Assembly: GCA_024734555.1 (NCBI GenBank) | Contig: JANPWX010000008.1 | Span: 7,369,933 to 7,433,932 of the forward strand | Direction of reading: 5' to 3' | Length of the DNA stretch: 64,000 nucleotides | Source of the DNA: Trochalopteron elliotii | Taxonomy: Eukaryota > Chordata > Aves > Passeriformes > Leiothrichidae | Shown here: piece by piece, positions 38,983 to 50,500 of the stretch | How the letters are laid out: each line of letters starts with the position of its first letter | Position numbering within the stretch: the stretch's first letter is position 1 | Position numbers and translations under genes: made by a program | Notes under the pieces: model-generated | The model's input: the letters and a program-made list of their open reading frames with translations, nothing else | Databases searched by the model: none | What the model was told of the DNA's origin: nothing

Positions 38983-39382
38983 NNNNNNNNNNNNNNNNNN
39001 NNNNNNNNNNNNNNNNNNNNNNNNNNNNNNNNNNNNNNNNNNNNNNNNNNNNNNNNNNNNNNNNNNNNNNNNNNNNNNNNNNNNNNNNNNNNNNNNNNNN
39101 NNNNNNNNNNNNNNNNNNNNNNNNNNNNNNNNNNNNNNNNNNNNNNNNNNNNNNNNNNNNNNNNNNNNNNNNNNNNNNNNNNNNNNNNNNNNNNNNNNNN
39201 NNNNNNNNNNNNNNNNNNNNNNNNNNNNNNNNNNNNNNNNNNNNNNNNNNNNNNNNNNNNNNNNNNNNNNNNNNNNNNNNNNNNNNNNNNNNNNNNNNNN
39301 NNNNNNNNNNNNNNNNNNNNNNNNNNNNNNNNNNNNNNNNNNNNNNNNNNNNNNNNNNNNNNNNNNNNNNNNNNNNNNNNNN
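38983..39382. other. Assembly gap (400 N)
   Basis: Exactly 400 N characters. Both flanks are G/T-only sequence, so the gap lies inside one low-complexity island. A round 400 may be an estimated or a placeholder length. Open frames that cross it are meaningless. Confidence 0.99.
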
Positions 39383-40350
39383 GGGGTTTTTTTCTTGTGG
39401 GTTTTTTTTTTTTTGGGGGGTGAGGTGTTTTTTTGTTTGTTTCTTTGGGCATTTTTGTTTCTGTTTTGTTTTGTGGGATTTTGGTGGGTTTTTGTATTCT
39501 TTTGTGGAGTTTTGTTTGTTGTTCTTTGGGGGATCTTTGTTGGGTTTTTTTTGTTTGGTTTTTTGATCTTTTTTTGTGGATTTTTTTGTGGATTTTTTGT
39601 TTGGTTTGGGGTTTTTGTGGTTTTGTTTTGGTTTTTGTGGTTTTTTGTTTGTTTGCAGATTTTTTGTGAGTTTTTTGGGGTTTTTTTGTTTTCTTTGGGT
39701 TTTTTATAGTTGTGGGATTTTTGTTTTGGTTTGGGTTTTTCTGGTGTGCTTTTTGTTTTGGGTTATTTGTGAGGTTTTTTGTGGTTTGTTTATTTTGGTA
39801 TTTTTTTGGTTTTTGTGGGGTTTTTTGTTTGGGTTTTTGTAGGGGGTTTTGTGTTGTGACTTTTTGTGGAGATTTTTTGTGGGGGGTTTTTGGGTCTTTT
39901 TGGTGTGTGTGTTTTTCCTTGGTTGGGGTTTTTGTGGTTATTTTGTGGGTATTTTTGTTTCTTTTTTGTGTGTGTTTTCTGTTTTGGGCTCCTTGGTTTT
40001 TGTGCTTTTTGTGGGGTTTATGTTTGTTTTGGGCTTTTTTGTGGGTTTTTTTTTTTTCCTTTTAGTGTTTTCGTGTGGTCAGTTTGTTTTGTGAGGGGAT
40101 TTGGGGGTTTTGTTTATGTTTTTTGGTTTTTTGTAGTTTTTTTGTGGGTTTTTCTTTTTTGTTTATTTTGTGGGGTTTTTTGTTTGCTTTTGTTTTGGCT
40201 TTGTGGGTTTTTTGTATTTTTGTTTGTTTTGGTGTTGGTTTTTGAGGTATTTTTTTGGGTTTTGGGGTTTTTTTGTGGTGATTTTTTTTGTTTGGGTTTT
40301 GTTTTTGTGGAGTTTTTTGTTTTGCTTTTTTTGCTTTGTTTTTGTTTTTT
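39383..40350 (+). repeat. G/T-only low-complexity island 2, main part
   Basis: Nearly 970 bases on the + strand are almost only G and T, made of degenerate TTTTTGTGG/GGGTTTTTT units with scattered single C or A bases. It ends at 40350, just before 'gaattccttg'. F/G/V/W/C/L-rich frames on + and K/N/P/Q/T-rich frames on - arise from this composition and are not genes. The unit is irregular, so it is a low-complexity tract and not a clean satellite. G-runs of three to six separated by T loops could allow G-quadruplexes, which may explain the gap. Confidence 0.93.
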
Positions 40351-42924
40351 GAATTCCTTGATTTCCTTGTTAAAGCAAAATTATTTCTTATATCAGTGAT
40401 CAAAAGTCCATGAATCTACATTCACTTTTTTTTAATTTTATTCTTTCTACAGAATTGACATGGGGAAGAAGTTGAAAGTTGACAATTTTGTCCCTGATGA
40501 TTTTTATGTAGGATAATGACCCATTCTTTTAATAGTTTCTGACCAGCATGTTTCAGTTGTAGTTTGAATCATTCTTTGTCTTGCTGGCAAATTATCGAAA
40601 TTAATATCAAAAGTTTTCAGATTACCTTCCCGAAGCCCCCCCAGAAAAAACTATTAAGATTAGTTTCAACCGTAATTCATGCCAGCTTTCTTTTCTTCAA
40701 TTACTTTTCCAACAGAGTGTGCTTGTTTGCACTGTTTGGTTACTTGCACTTTTTTGCTTTTGTAATCCTTTTATGTGGTGTGTTTGTATTTGCCTTGGAA
40801 TTGTGTGTCCATTGCTTTCTCTTATCGGTTCTGTGAGGTATTGCCTCCATTTGTTCTGTACTGCACAATGTAATTTTTTTCAGCTTGCATATTCCCTCTT
40901 CCTTCTAGGCACCTTTTGTCCTATTAAAAAATAGAAAGAAAAAAAACACCTATATTGCATGGTTATACTACAGTATAACTTCTGTGATATGGCCAAAGTC
41001 ACTCCATACCAAGGACTGTAACTAAATCTGCTCTCCCTAGCCCAATAAATCTCTCTAATATACACAAAAAAACAGCTGCAACAGAACTTCTAGGCTCAAT
41101 TCAGAGCAAGACTTCTTGCCAAAATGGAAATGAACTTCACAATATCATTTCTTCATCATAGGTTTTAGGGTAGGAGTTTGTCTATATCTTGTAGACCTGA
41201 AAAAATACTGCTTCCTCTGTTTTGGAAAATGTTACTAGCTGCTTACTGATCATTTTTGGGGGGCAGGGTGGGGGGAAGACAAAAAAGAAAAGCATATGCT
41301 ATCACCAATACATTCTTAGTTTCCCTCTTGTTTGTTGAATGGGTATTTTATAAACCTGATTGATGAGGGGAAATCAGAGAAGGTATACAGTGTCAGAGAA
41401 GGTATGCAGTGCCTTATTCCATAAAAGTAGTTGTTTTTAAAGAAGATTATTTGGTTTCTTATTAGTTAAACAGGTGCAAGCATAGATTTGTTACTTAATT
41501 GGAAAATTAATTCAAAATATCAAGCACAAATCTAATGAGAAATATACATTTAATTAAATGGCAAGTCTTTGGGGGAAGAGAGGTTTTCTTTGTGTTTGAA
41601 ACTGTTCTTAGCTGACCTGGATCATGACTAAAAATCCTATTTTGCCAATGCAGCACCTCCTATGATGGACTTGGTCATAAATAAAATATTTGTATGTGCA
41701 GGTCTCTTAAATGTGTGGAACTGGGAAGAACAGAGGGCAGTGACAGCAACTTCACTGTGTCTTAGAACAACACAAAATCTCATTCAGAGTTCCCAGTTTA
41801 TTGTTTAACTCCCTTTAACATCTGCCTTGAATGCAATTGCAAACGTGGACAGGCTTGCAGGTATGTAAGTCAGGATATAAATAGGTACAACATTACGGAT
41901 GTCAAAAATATATAAAAACATTTTATTGGAGCTGTGCTTCATTGCTGTGACTCAGAATCAAACAGGATTTTCTAGGCTCCTTCTTAGCAAAACACTCTTT
42001 GGTTTTGATGCAGTGGGCTGGTCAGTGGTTTGTGTCCACCACCCCAGTGAGAAGGAGAAGGGCATCTTCTTCATCTTCCCCTCTGACTGAGAGGCAGAGC
42101 ATCTTCACCAGCATTTTCTTTGAGAGTTACACCGCTCTTACAGCCACCTTCACAGGACTGTCTTCCTTTGCTGAAATCCCAGTAATTTCTTTAATCCAAT
42201 ATATGTGCTTAGCATCACATCTGCAGTTGTTTTGCGTAAGAATGTCTGGCCAAAATGCTGCTTTGCTGAAGGGTATCTTCCCTCCTTATGAGGTTATTCC
42301 TTTTCTCTCCAAATCATACCTGGAGGAAGTTACACCAAAGTCCTGCTTGTGATCATGTGGCTGTGGTCCACCGTGTCAACAAAGTTTTTGAAGGAAAGCA
42401 TTCTATGCAGTAATGAATGAGGAAAGATCTTTGAATTTATGTTCTTCTGAAGAACTGGTCGTAAGGTAAAGGCAGATAGCTCAACAAATTCCTTACATAA
42501 TTTAAAGTAACATAACAGTTCCCCTTTCATAGGCTTGTTGTGAGTGCTCAGTTCTATATTTTGAAGTTTATTAAATTTTTTAGATATATTGAAAAATATG
42601 AATAATTGATATTTAAAATTATTACTATTTCTCAGGAAAAGTTGTTTCTAGTAGGAAGTTCTATAGTCAGAAATGAAATACATTATATTTTTTATATAAC
42701 CCTTCTAAAACAGATTTCACAGTGCAAAATGCTCTTTAGAAGATTAAGCCAGAATGTCACCTTATCTAGTCTTCTGTGACCCTCTGACATGTGTTAATTT
42801 AAATTTATTCCTATGATCTCATGATTTTACTAGCCTATAAAAGCAAGTTATTATCACTGTACACATTCAGAATAGTAGCACTTAGTCTTATGTAATGATT
42901 TATCATTTATTTTCCTCCACATAG
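40351..42924. other. Noncoding stretch, no gene recognised
   Basis: Normal-complexity AT-rich sequence resumes. A two-copy 19-bp tandem duplication lies at 41374-41411. The overlapping + frames at 41899-42352 (63 and 117 codons) have no recognisable domain or splice context. Confidence 0.6.
41374..41411 (+). repeat. Tandem duplication of a 19-bp unit
   Basis: TCAGAGAAGGTATACAGTG (41374-41392) is repeated directly as TCAGAGAAGGTATGCAGTG (41393-41411), with one substitution. The near-identity suggests a fairly recent local duplication. Confidence 0.9.
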
Positions 42925-43110
42925 CATATGCTAATTCACAAGGTCTCAGTGTGTGCAGAAGAACAGTGTTATTAAACCCCAATTTATAGGTAGGTAAACT
43001 GGGGCAAAGATTTTGAGAGTTTTGCCAGCCAGCTGACAGCAAGTCAGCTTTAATGAGGGATAGATAGGCTTGGGCTGTCTGGATTTTTAGTTGGCTTACA
43101 TATATTATCC
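42925..43110 (-). repeat. Ancient MIR/L2-like remnant
   Basis: On the + strand, 'ccccaatttataggtaggtaaactggggcaaag' (about 42977-43010) parallels the reverse complement of the MIR/L2 core 'ccccattttacagatgaggaaactgaggcacagag'. Next comes 'gagttttgccagccagctgacagcaagtcagc' in place of 'gacttgcccaaggtcacacagctagtaagtggcagagc'. Order and spacing agree with the family, which supports homology over chance. The copy is badly decayed and its edges are approximate. Confidence 0.55.
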
Positions 43111-44446
43111 CATCAGTTGAATGTAGTTCACGTGAATTTGAAGTCACATAGCTAAATGAAACTCCCCTGTGCTGCTTCGTGTATCTGAAAAATTTGTGTC
43201 TTCCAGAAATGGAAGTTTTTTTCCACTACGAGGAAGGAAGTCAGGGCTTACCTGTGCAAGGTACTCCACTGAAAAATTAGGAAGTTTTTCTTTCATAGAT
43301 GTTATAGATGTAACATATTATACAGTACTCTTCAGTCGTGATGGTAGTGATTTTTTCTCTCTTCTTAATTAAGGCAAATTATCTTCCACTAATCTTGGTC
43401 ATGCTCCATTTAGAGCACTGCTGATGTATTGGTAAATTTTCTTGGTTTGGTTTTTATGAAGGTCTCCCTGTCATCTGTACACTGCCCAATGTTTTAGGTC
43501 ACTGAAATTTTCTTGTGAAACAAATTCCAAAGCTTTGAGATGCATAAGAGTCCAGAGCAACATGGGTGCTTACAATCTTATGGAAATCTTGATCACAAGT
43601 TGTTTTTTTTTTAAAGAAAGCCATAGAATTGCAGGATAAGGTGGAAGTTTTAGTTCAAGTCTTCCAGACAGCAGAACAGTTTTTAGAACAGTTTCTTAGT
43701 GACAAAAGCATACTGAACTCTTTTCCTCTGAGAATGATAAATAAGGAGTAACACTTTTTGGCCTCTAAATAAAAATGCTTCCAAGTTAGTTGTACTGTAC
43801 TTCTCTACCATAAAATATCTGAATGTTTGTTCTTGAACAATTTGTGGTTTGAAACTCTTCACAAAATGCTGTCCAAGTTTCCCTGGTACACTGTCCACAA
43901 GTCAAAAGAAGAAGGAAATGCTTTATTAATTTTAGTGGCTTTTCTCAATAGGCTACTTTATGGTCATATTCCTAATACCAGTTATTTGCCTCATCAACCA
44001 GAAATCTTGTTCTTGCTGGCCTAGTTGTTATGGAAGTGAAACAGATAATGTTTTTATTCCCCTGACTCAATAAATGCCACCTCCAGTCTGCTTCACTTGG
44101 AGCTGGTACTGCTATCAGAAATTCTGGGCTCTTCGGAAATTCTGCTTTCATCTGTCTGAAACTTACTTTTTGACAGATGTGTTGTGAATGTTAAGGCTAC
44201 CTAAGAAAATGTTTCTGGAAAAAGAGCTTAGGAAGTTGGATCTCTGTCTTTGTTTGGAGATACTTTCCTTATTCATTTGGCTGTGTGATCCCAGGATGCT
44301 TTTTCTAACACCTCTGATTTGAGAAAAATATATTTATAATAGATCTCTCTTGTGACTTGCACCTTTCTACCAGCAAACTCAGTGCTTGTAAAAGACATTA
44401 TTTATGGCACTTCACTCTTGCCTTTGGAGAGTATTGTCTTTGCTAC
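43111..44446. other. Noncoding stretch, no gene recognised
   Basis: No recognisable open frame. A weak 'ccatagaattgcaggataaggtggaag' stretch at 43621-43647 is reminiscent of a reverse-oriented CR1 3' end, but it is too short and diverged to call. Confidence 0.6.
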
Positions 44447-44577
44447 TTGTGGTTTTGGTTGCTTGGTTTGGTTTGTTGTTGTTGTGGGGGTTTTTTGTTT
44501 GTTTCTTTCTTTCTTTCTTTATTTGTTGTTTGGTTGGATTGTGGTTTGTTTGGGTTTTTGGTGTGGGTTTTTTTGCA
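44447..44577 (+). repeat. G/T-rich low-complexity island 3 with a CTTT run
   Basis: About 130 bases are almost all G and T on the + strand (TTGGTTTGG, GTTGTTGTTG, GGGGGTTTTTT), with a short CTTT tetranucleotide run at about 44503-44520. It has the same orientation as the islands at 17309 and 38955. The C/F/G/L/V/W-rich frames through it are spurious. Confidence 0.9.
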
Positions 44578-47500
44578 AAAGTCTTATACTTATTTCCTGT
44601 GTCAGTTATAGCCTCCCTTTCTCTTAGCTCAGTCAATAATCATGTTTTTTGGACTAACCTTCAGTCAGAATCAGAGTTGCATGGCTGATAACTTCATAAC
44701 TTCTGAAAATGTTATTCAGTTCATGTTGTGTTCCTCTTTCTTCTGATAGCAAAATCAAAATGTGAGGCTGTTTAGTAATATCTCTTATCCAGAATCTTTT
44801 ACTGCCTCTGCACCCCACCATGGTTATGCATTTCTGTAGTACATTACTTTTTATGTTGAATGTTCACTGTGTTTTAGAATCGTTTCACAGAATCTGATTT
44901 TTGGATGAAAGTGGGAGACAAATATTGCTTCTCTCCTCTTCTCATTGTTTGAATTAATAATTGTCCTGCAGCTGTCCATATTTATCTTCAGTATTCTGAC
45001 ACCAGTGAAGCTTTTTTTCTTTTTGCCCGTGCTGGGGTTTTGTCATGGCATTCTCTTTTCTTCATAATGAGAACAGTTCAAGGGCATGACCATTCAAATT
45101 TCTGACAGAAGGATAATTGTTAGAATGGACCTCAAATGTGGTTGAATCCTTGAGAAAATTAAACGTTTGTAGTGGACAGTTTTGTATCCTGAAAGTATGT
45201 GGGGAAGATTGAAGGCAGTAAGGCACTTAATGTGGCAGATCTGCAGGAGTCAAATTGTTCACTGATTTGTAGGGACTCTTGGTGATGAGCAAAGCCCATG
45301 GAAAACATACAAACCATATTGCCCAGTATCAGCTGGAATATACCAGTTTTCATTAATGCATTAGCTACTTAGCTAATAGCTGGTTTTTTCTACAGAAAGG
45401 AACTAACTTGTCATTTTCTTATAATGCATTCTCCATTTGTCTTTTCTTTTTGCCTCTTAATTAGTCTGCATGCTCTGGGCATGGTAAGAAGAGTGAATCT
45501 TTTGAGTCATCCTGTAAACTTAAATTCAGAGAGATAAGGTCCTTCTGCTCTTGAATTCATAACTCATATAGTTCAATTCCTGTAGTTAATTCAGTTACCT
45601 GTTGGTCTGTCATCAGAGCAGAGAAACCAGGCCGTGAGCCTTCCCTCTGCAGATGCACTCATCACCTTTTTGGTGATACAGGACAGAAACAAAGAAAGAC
45701 TGGGAATTAAATTATGGCTGTGCAAGTCTGAAGAAAGTTTTATATGCCCTCCATGCCCCTAAATTAGTAGATGGCAATAACAGCAAAGGAGGTTGCTGAA
45801 GTTCTAATTGGTATTTCTACCATTGTCCATTAAGGTAAGCAGAGTATGTTATTTTCCTGCTGCTCACACAAAAAGGTAATTTGCAAGAACCACTGACTTA
45901 AAAAACAGTGTCACCACTAATAGAAAGAAAGAAAAGATGATACCTGGGTATATTTTTAATAGCATTCCTCAGTATGCTATTCATATTCAAATTCAGTAGG
46001 CAGCTGAAATTACATTACTTATTCTACACTTCTGAATCTCCAATAATGTTTATAGAGGCAGACAAGGATTTTCAAAAACAGAGCTTGAGGCAGCATGGAC
46101 ACTTTTTCAGATACTGATTTCTCTGACAAAGTGCCATTTGAACTCTTCAGGCTCATTTCAGTAGTTGGTAGTAGTAAGATCCTGTAAAGAACAAAACACT
46201 ACTTAATGAGGTCTGCATTTTATTTCTTTGTCTTTATACGGCACCCCATGGATCTAAGCAATTTGATATATTATTAAACATATAAAACTGGCAGTAGAAT
46301 TCAAGCTCAGTAATTATAAAACACTCCCTTATCTCTACACAGCTCTAAGTCTGTAGTAGGATAAACATTTAAGAGAATGTTTCATCTTCAGTAGAACAGA
46401 CAATTTAATTTCACTCTTGTATGATATATTTTCCTACCCATGGAGTACTAAAGAGCTTTACAAAATAATCAAGTATATACAAAAGTGAATATATGGACAA
46501 ACAAAAATTTGTATCATGTTCAGCAAAACTAAATCATAGTTTCACTCAAAAAAGTGGATAAAGTTCTTTGTACTCAGTGAAAATAGAAGTCATGGACTTC
46601 GGTTCTCTTTGGTTGACTTTGAGCTATTCCTTCTTACTACAACACAGAAGGGTGTCAATTTTTAGCAGAGTTTCAAACAAAGGTGCAAGGAACATAAATC
46701 AAAAGGCTGATAGCTTGATAGCTGGCTATGTTGCAATACAGTACTAGGCTTATTCACAGCATCTATAAAGGTAACAATTTTATTGTTTAATTTGTTGTAT
46801 ATATAAAAACTTTTACCACACTTTCCACTAGAAAACTAGAACAGCACTTATGAGGCATATGGTTCACCATTACTGACTCTCAGCTCTTTCTTCAGAGACT
46901 GGGAGATTCTTTGTAGTTTTGAATCCCTATAAAGCATAAATGGATATTCACCTTCCATCTATTCATTTGCAAAGAGAAAGGAAAAAAGGAAGCAATGGTA
47001 CTTGAAACATTAGGAGTGCTGTTGACTGAGATACTGGTATGGTCATGAATCTTCATGCTTAGAGAAGAGAGTGGTAGCAATGAAATACACTGAAAGGGAA
47101 GGGAGACCAGCCTCGAATGCATTAATTATGCTGTAGGTACTCTTGGAGTTGCAGAAAAAGTCATAATCTTCTAAAATCTACAGTCCAAACTCTAGATTTG
47201 CTAGATGTGAGTGTAACTTCAGAAGAACTGCTTGTTACCTTTACATAAGAATGTGCAATAAATTGCACCAGTAGGAAAAAAACTGCTTCTAACAGATTAC
47301 TCTGAAGGACATTGAGAACTGTAGGCTTGCAAATGCAGCTCTGCAAGTCAATCACTTGATATGGTCAGGACAGTTCAGTCAGTGAATTGTCTTATTGCTG
47401 TACTGCAGTTGCTGTCTGAAATAGCAAAAATACACAAGACTATCCTCAAAACTAAGACTTTATAAATGAGCTGGCATGAAAATCCTTGATTTAAAAAAAA

Positions 47501-50500
47501 TGTTCTCAGCGTACCATTCTCAGGGAAAAATATTGTTTGGTGAATTAACAGAACAACCTAACTTGACACATTTACCACACAAACACTTCTTACCGATATT
47601 TTTGCAAGGCTCTTTGGTCTGAAAGGACTTGGATCTGTTGAGATCCTAGTTCACAGTGACTGTCAGGTTCAGGTAGCACCCACAATAGAGAGCTTGATTA
47701 TCACTGAACTGTCCTACCATCTAACCGATGAAATGAGGTTTTTCATACCTTGGTTAAGCCAAACCTTAAAGTTATTGAATTTTATGTTGGCTTTTTTTTT
47801 TCTTGAAACCACAAAATCACAGTATTGTTTCATTTGGTTGTGTTACGAAATCCTAAACTAGCTCTTCTGTTGGCCATGCATGTGCAGCACACCATAGGAG
47901 AAAAAAAAAAAAGAAAATAGAAAGGGAGTATATTGCTGATTTTTATCTATATTTCAGATATAGATTACCACTCTCCTTTTGAAATACAGCCCACATGTGA
48001 AATAAGAAACACTGCTAACACTATATTGCTTTATTTTGGCACTGACCTTAGTATTAGATCCACCCCCATAGTCGACCTACAGTCATCTGCACTGTAGTGT
48101 TTTCATTGCCTTTCAACATCTGATGGGCAATTGTAGAGCAGCCCTAAAATTGTGATGGGAAAATGATCTAAGCTTCAAATAAAATTTCAAGTGGTGCCAC
48201 TCTTCTGAGGCTGTCTGATTTTTGGCCCATGTGTATTTTTTGTCTAGAAGTCACTGGGAATATTTTTACAAAGGTTTACTGGATGTGAATAAATAAAAAT
48301 TGACCTGAGGGTTTAAAGATTAAAACTAATGGAAAATTATTAATAAAGTCATTTTATGGAGGAGATTTTACCCACTCAGCACTATTTGAAAGACGTTTTC
48401 ATATAATGAGCTTAACTGCATGTACTTTTGAAAATCGATAAAAGGAAAAAGTTGGCGCTCTTACAAGGAAACCTAGTATTTCACCTGGCAACTTAGAAAT
48501 GTGCCTTGTCATCCTCCTAACTATGTCAGGTAGAATCTCTTACTCTGCTTGTCACTTTTTAAAATACTTTGAAAGCTACTGCTGTTCACAGAGAGGATAA
48601 TGAAAAAGGATATGAAAATATAGTTAATTATGAACCACAATTTGATCAATGCTGGCGTGAGGAAAAGTGCCCTGCTTCTAGGACAGGTGGTGTAAATTTA
48701 AATAGCTTGGCTTCAAATTTCAAACTCTGTTTGTGATTTTAGATGCCCAGCTAAAGTACCCAGAGGTGGATGCTGAAGTGTCTCATGTCTTTCACAATAC
48801 TTACTCTGTTCTTCAGTAAAATTACGACTCATTTTGACATCTTAAACCCTACTGAGCCAATAAAAAGCTATACACCACTGTCCAGTGCTATAAATAAAAA
48901 AAACCTTCTCTCTTCTGGAAATGTTTCTCTCCTATACAGAATTTCTAAGCTCTTCCTGCCTGATTTATGTTCTTCTATAATTTCTGCAAATACTCCGTGA
49001 GTTAAACTGCAGTCACAATACCTGTTTCTATTTCATGCTACATCATATATGAAAACAAGCTGCTGATTAACGCAAAACAGAAATTGTTTTTGTTTTAGTA
49101 GCTAAACATGCATTATTTCTTTGGACACTGTTTGCTGTCAATATTGATAGCTTTCTAACAAATTCTCAGTGTCCACAGGTCGACTTTTCCTAATGGGCAT
49201 CAAGTAGACAGCATGGCACAGTACAAAACAGCAATTTCAAGTTGTAGGAATAAAATATGAGGCAACATGTAGCCAGGCCTGTGATATACTGAATGATGGT
49301 GCTGACAGAATGTGCCATTTCTGAACCACTCTTGGAGAAAAAAAATCTGCTTTTTTTCCCTTTTGCACTACCTACTGTGTTCATGGTAATATGAACTTCT
49401 CCGCAGGAAAAATTACTATAAACCCAGTTTCACTACATTAATTTTTAAAATGTTTATTGTTCATATTTGAAATGAAATATAAGTCTAAGGCTACATACCA
49501 GCCTTTGTGTACTGGCATTCAGATATAGCATATAGCTTTTATAGCATTACTGTTGTGTCTGTTAATCAATGATGTATTTTTAAAAGCATTTAATACATTA
49601 ATTCTTTATTTTCCATCAAGACCTCCTTCACTAATTTCCTGAAGTAGTAACTGTGTAAGCACCTCAGCAATAACAGTAACACTACACAGTAATTAATACT
49701 GCATAAGAGGTCAGATTAGCTGGTATTATTTCTTCTTGTTTCTGAGTTTTATAAATATTTTCTGATTTTCAACTTTGCAATGTTTTAATTAATCTGTCTC
49801 CAATACTCTGTATTGCATCCTGTGTGAAACTGTACTTTTCTTCCAAGAAGATCAGTGAATATTAAGTAGGTAGGAAATACTGCTTTCATCTAATAAATTA
49901 AGGTGTAGAGAAAAGTTTGTGCTTTTTTCTGTTGTTGTTTGTTTAAAATTCTGAAAATAGGATAAATCAGCATTTTTAAAATATATGGATTTAGGATGAA
50001 ACGTCCTGAATTATTGAAGGTGACCCTTCCTAACATCTCTAGATTTATAAATGGAGCTATCTTACCCTTGGCTTTTTGTGGAGTCTATGTTTTCTAATAA
50101 CAGCAAGTATAGAACTTGGAAGGGAACTTTCTGTTGTATTGTCAGAGGAACAAAGCTGGTGGTAGACAAAATCTGTGCAAATGCAAGCCCTTCCCTTCAA
50201 TAATTAAATAGTAGGAATAGCTTGAAAACAGCTCCACAAGAAATAGGATCCCTGTGGAGTTTCTACCTGCTCCTACTTTAAATTTTTGTTTAGGAAAGTT
50301 ATTTCCAGTATGATATAAAACTGACTTCTCAGCACAAGCAATACTGTAATTTAAAGTGAAACAATCACTAAAATGTGGGAGAAGACATACATACATATTT
50401 AAAACTTCCAGCCAGTGTGAAGGGAAGTATATGTCAATAGCAATGGAAAATGAATGCTAACTAGCAAACATAGCAATAAAACATATGCTACAAAAGCCAT

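Noticed and set aside
38892..40403. Many long open frames, including ones of 186-246 codons
   Set aside because: They run through 400 Ns or through the G/T island. Absence of A on the + strand removes stop codons, so openness carries no meaning.
43621..43680. Possible reverse-oriented CR1 3' end ('ccatagaattgcaggataaggtggaag')
   Set aside because: Too short and diverged to separate from chance without a profile search.
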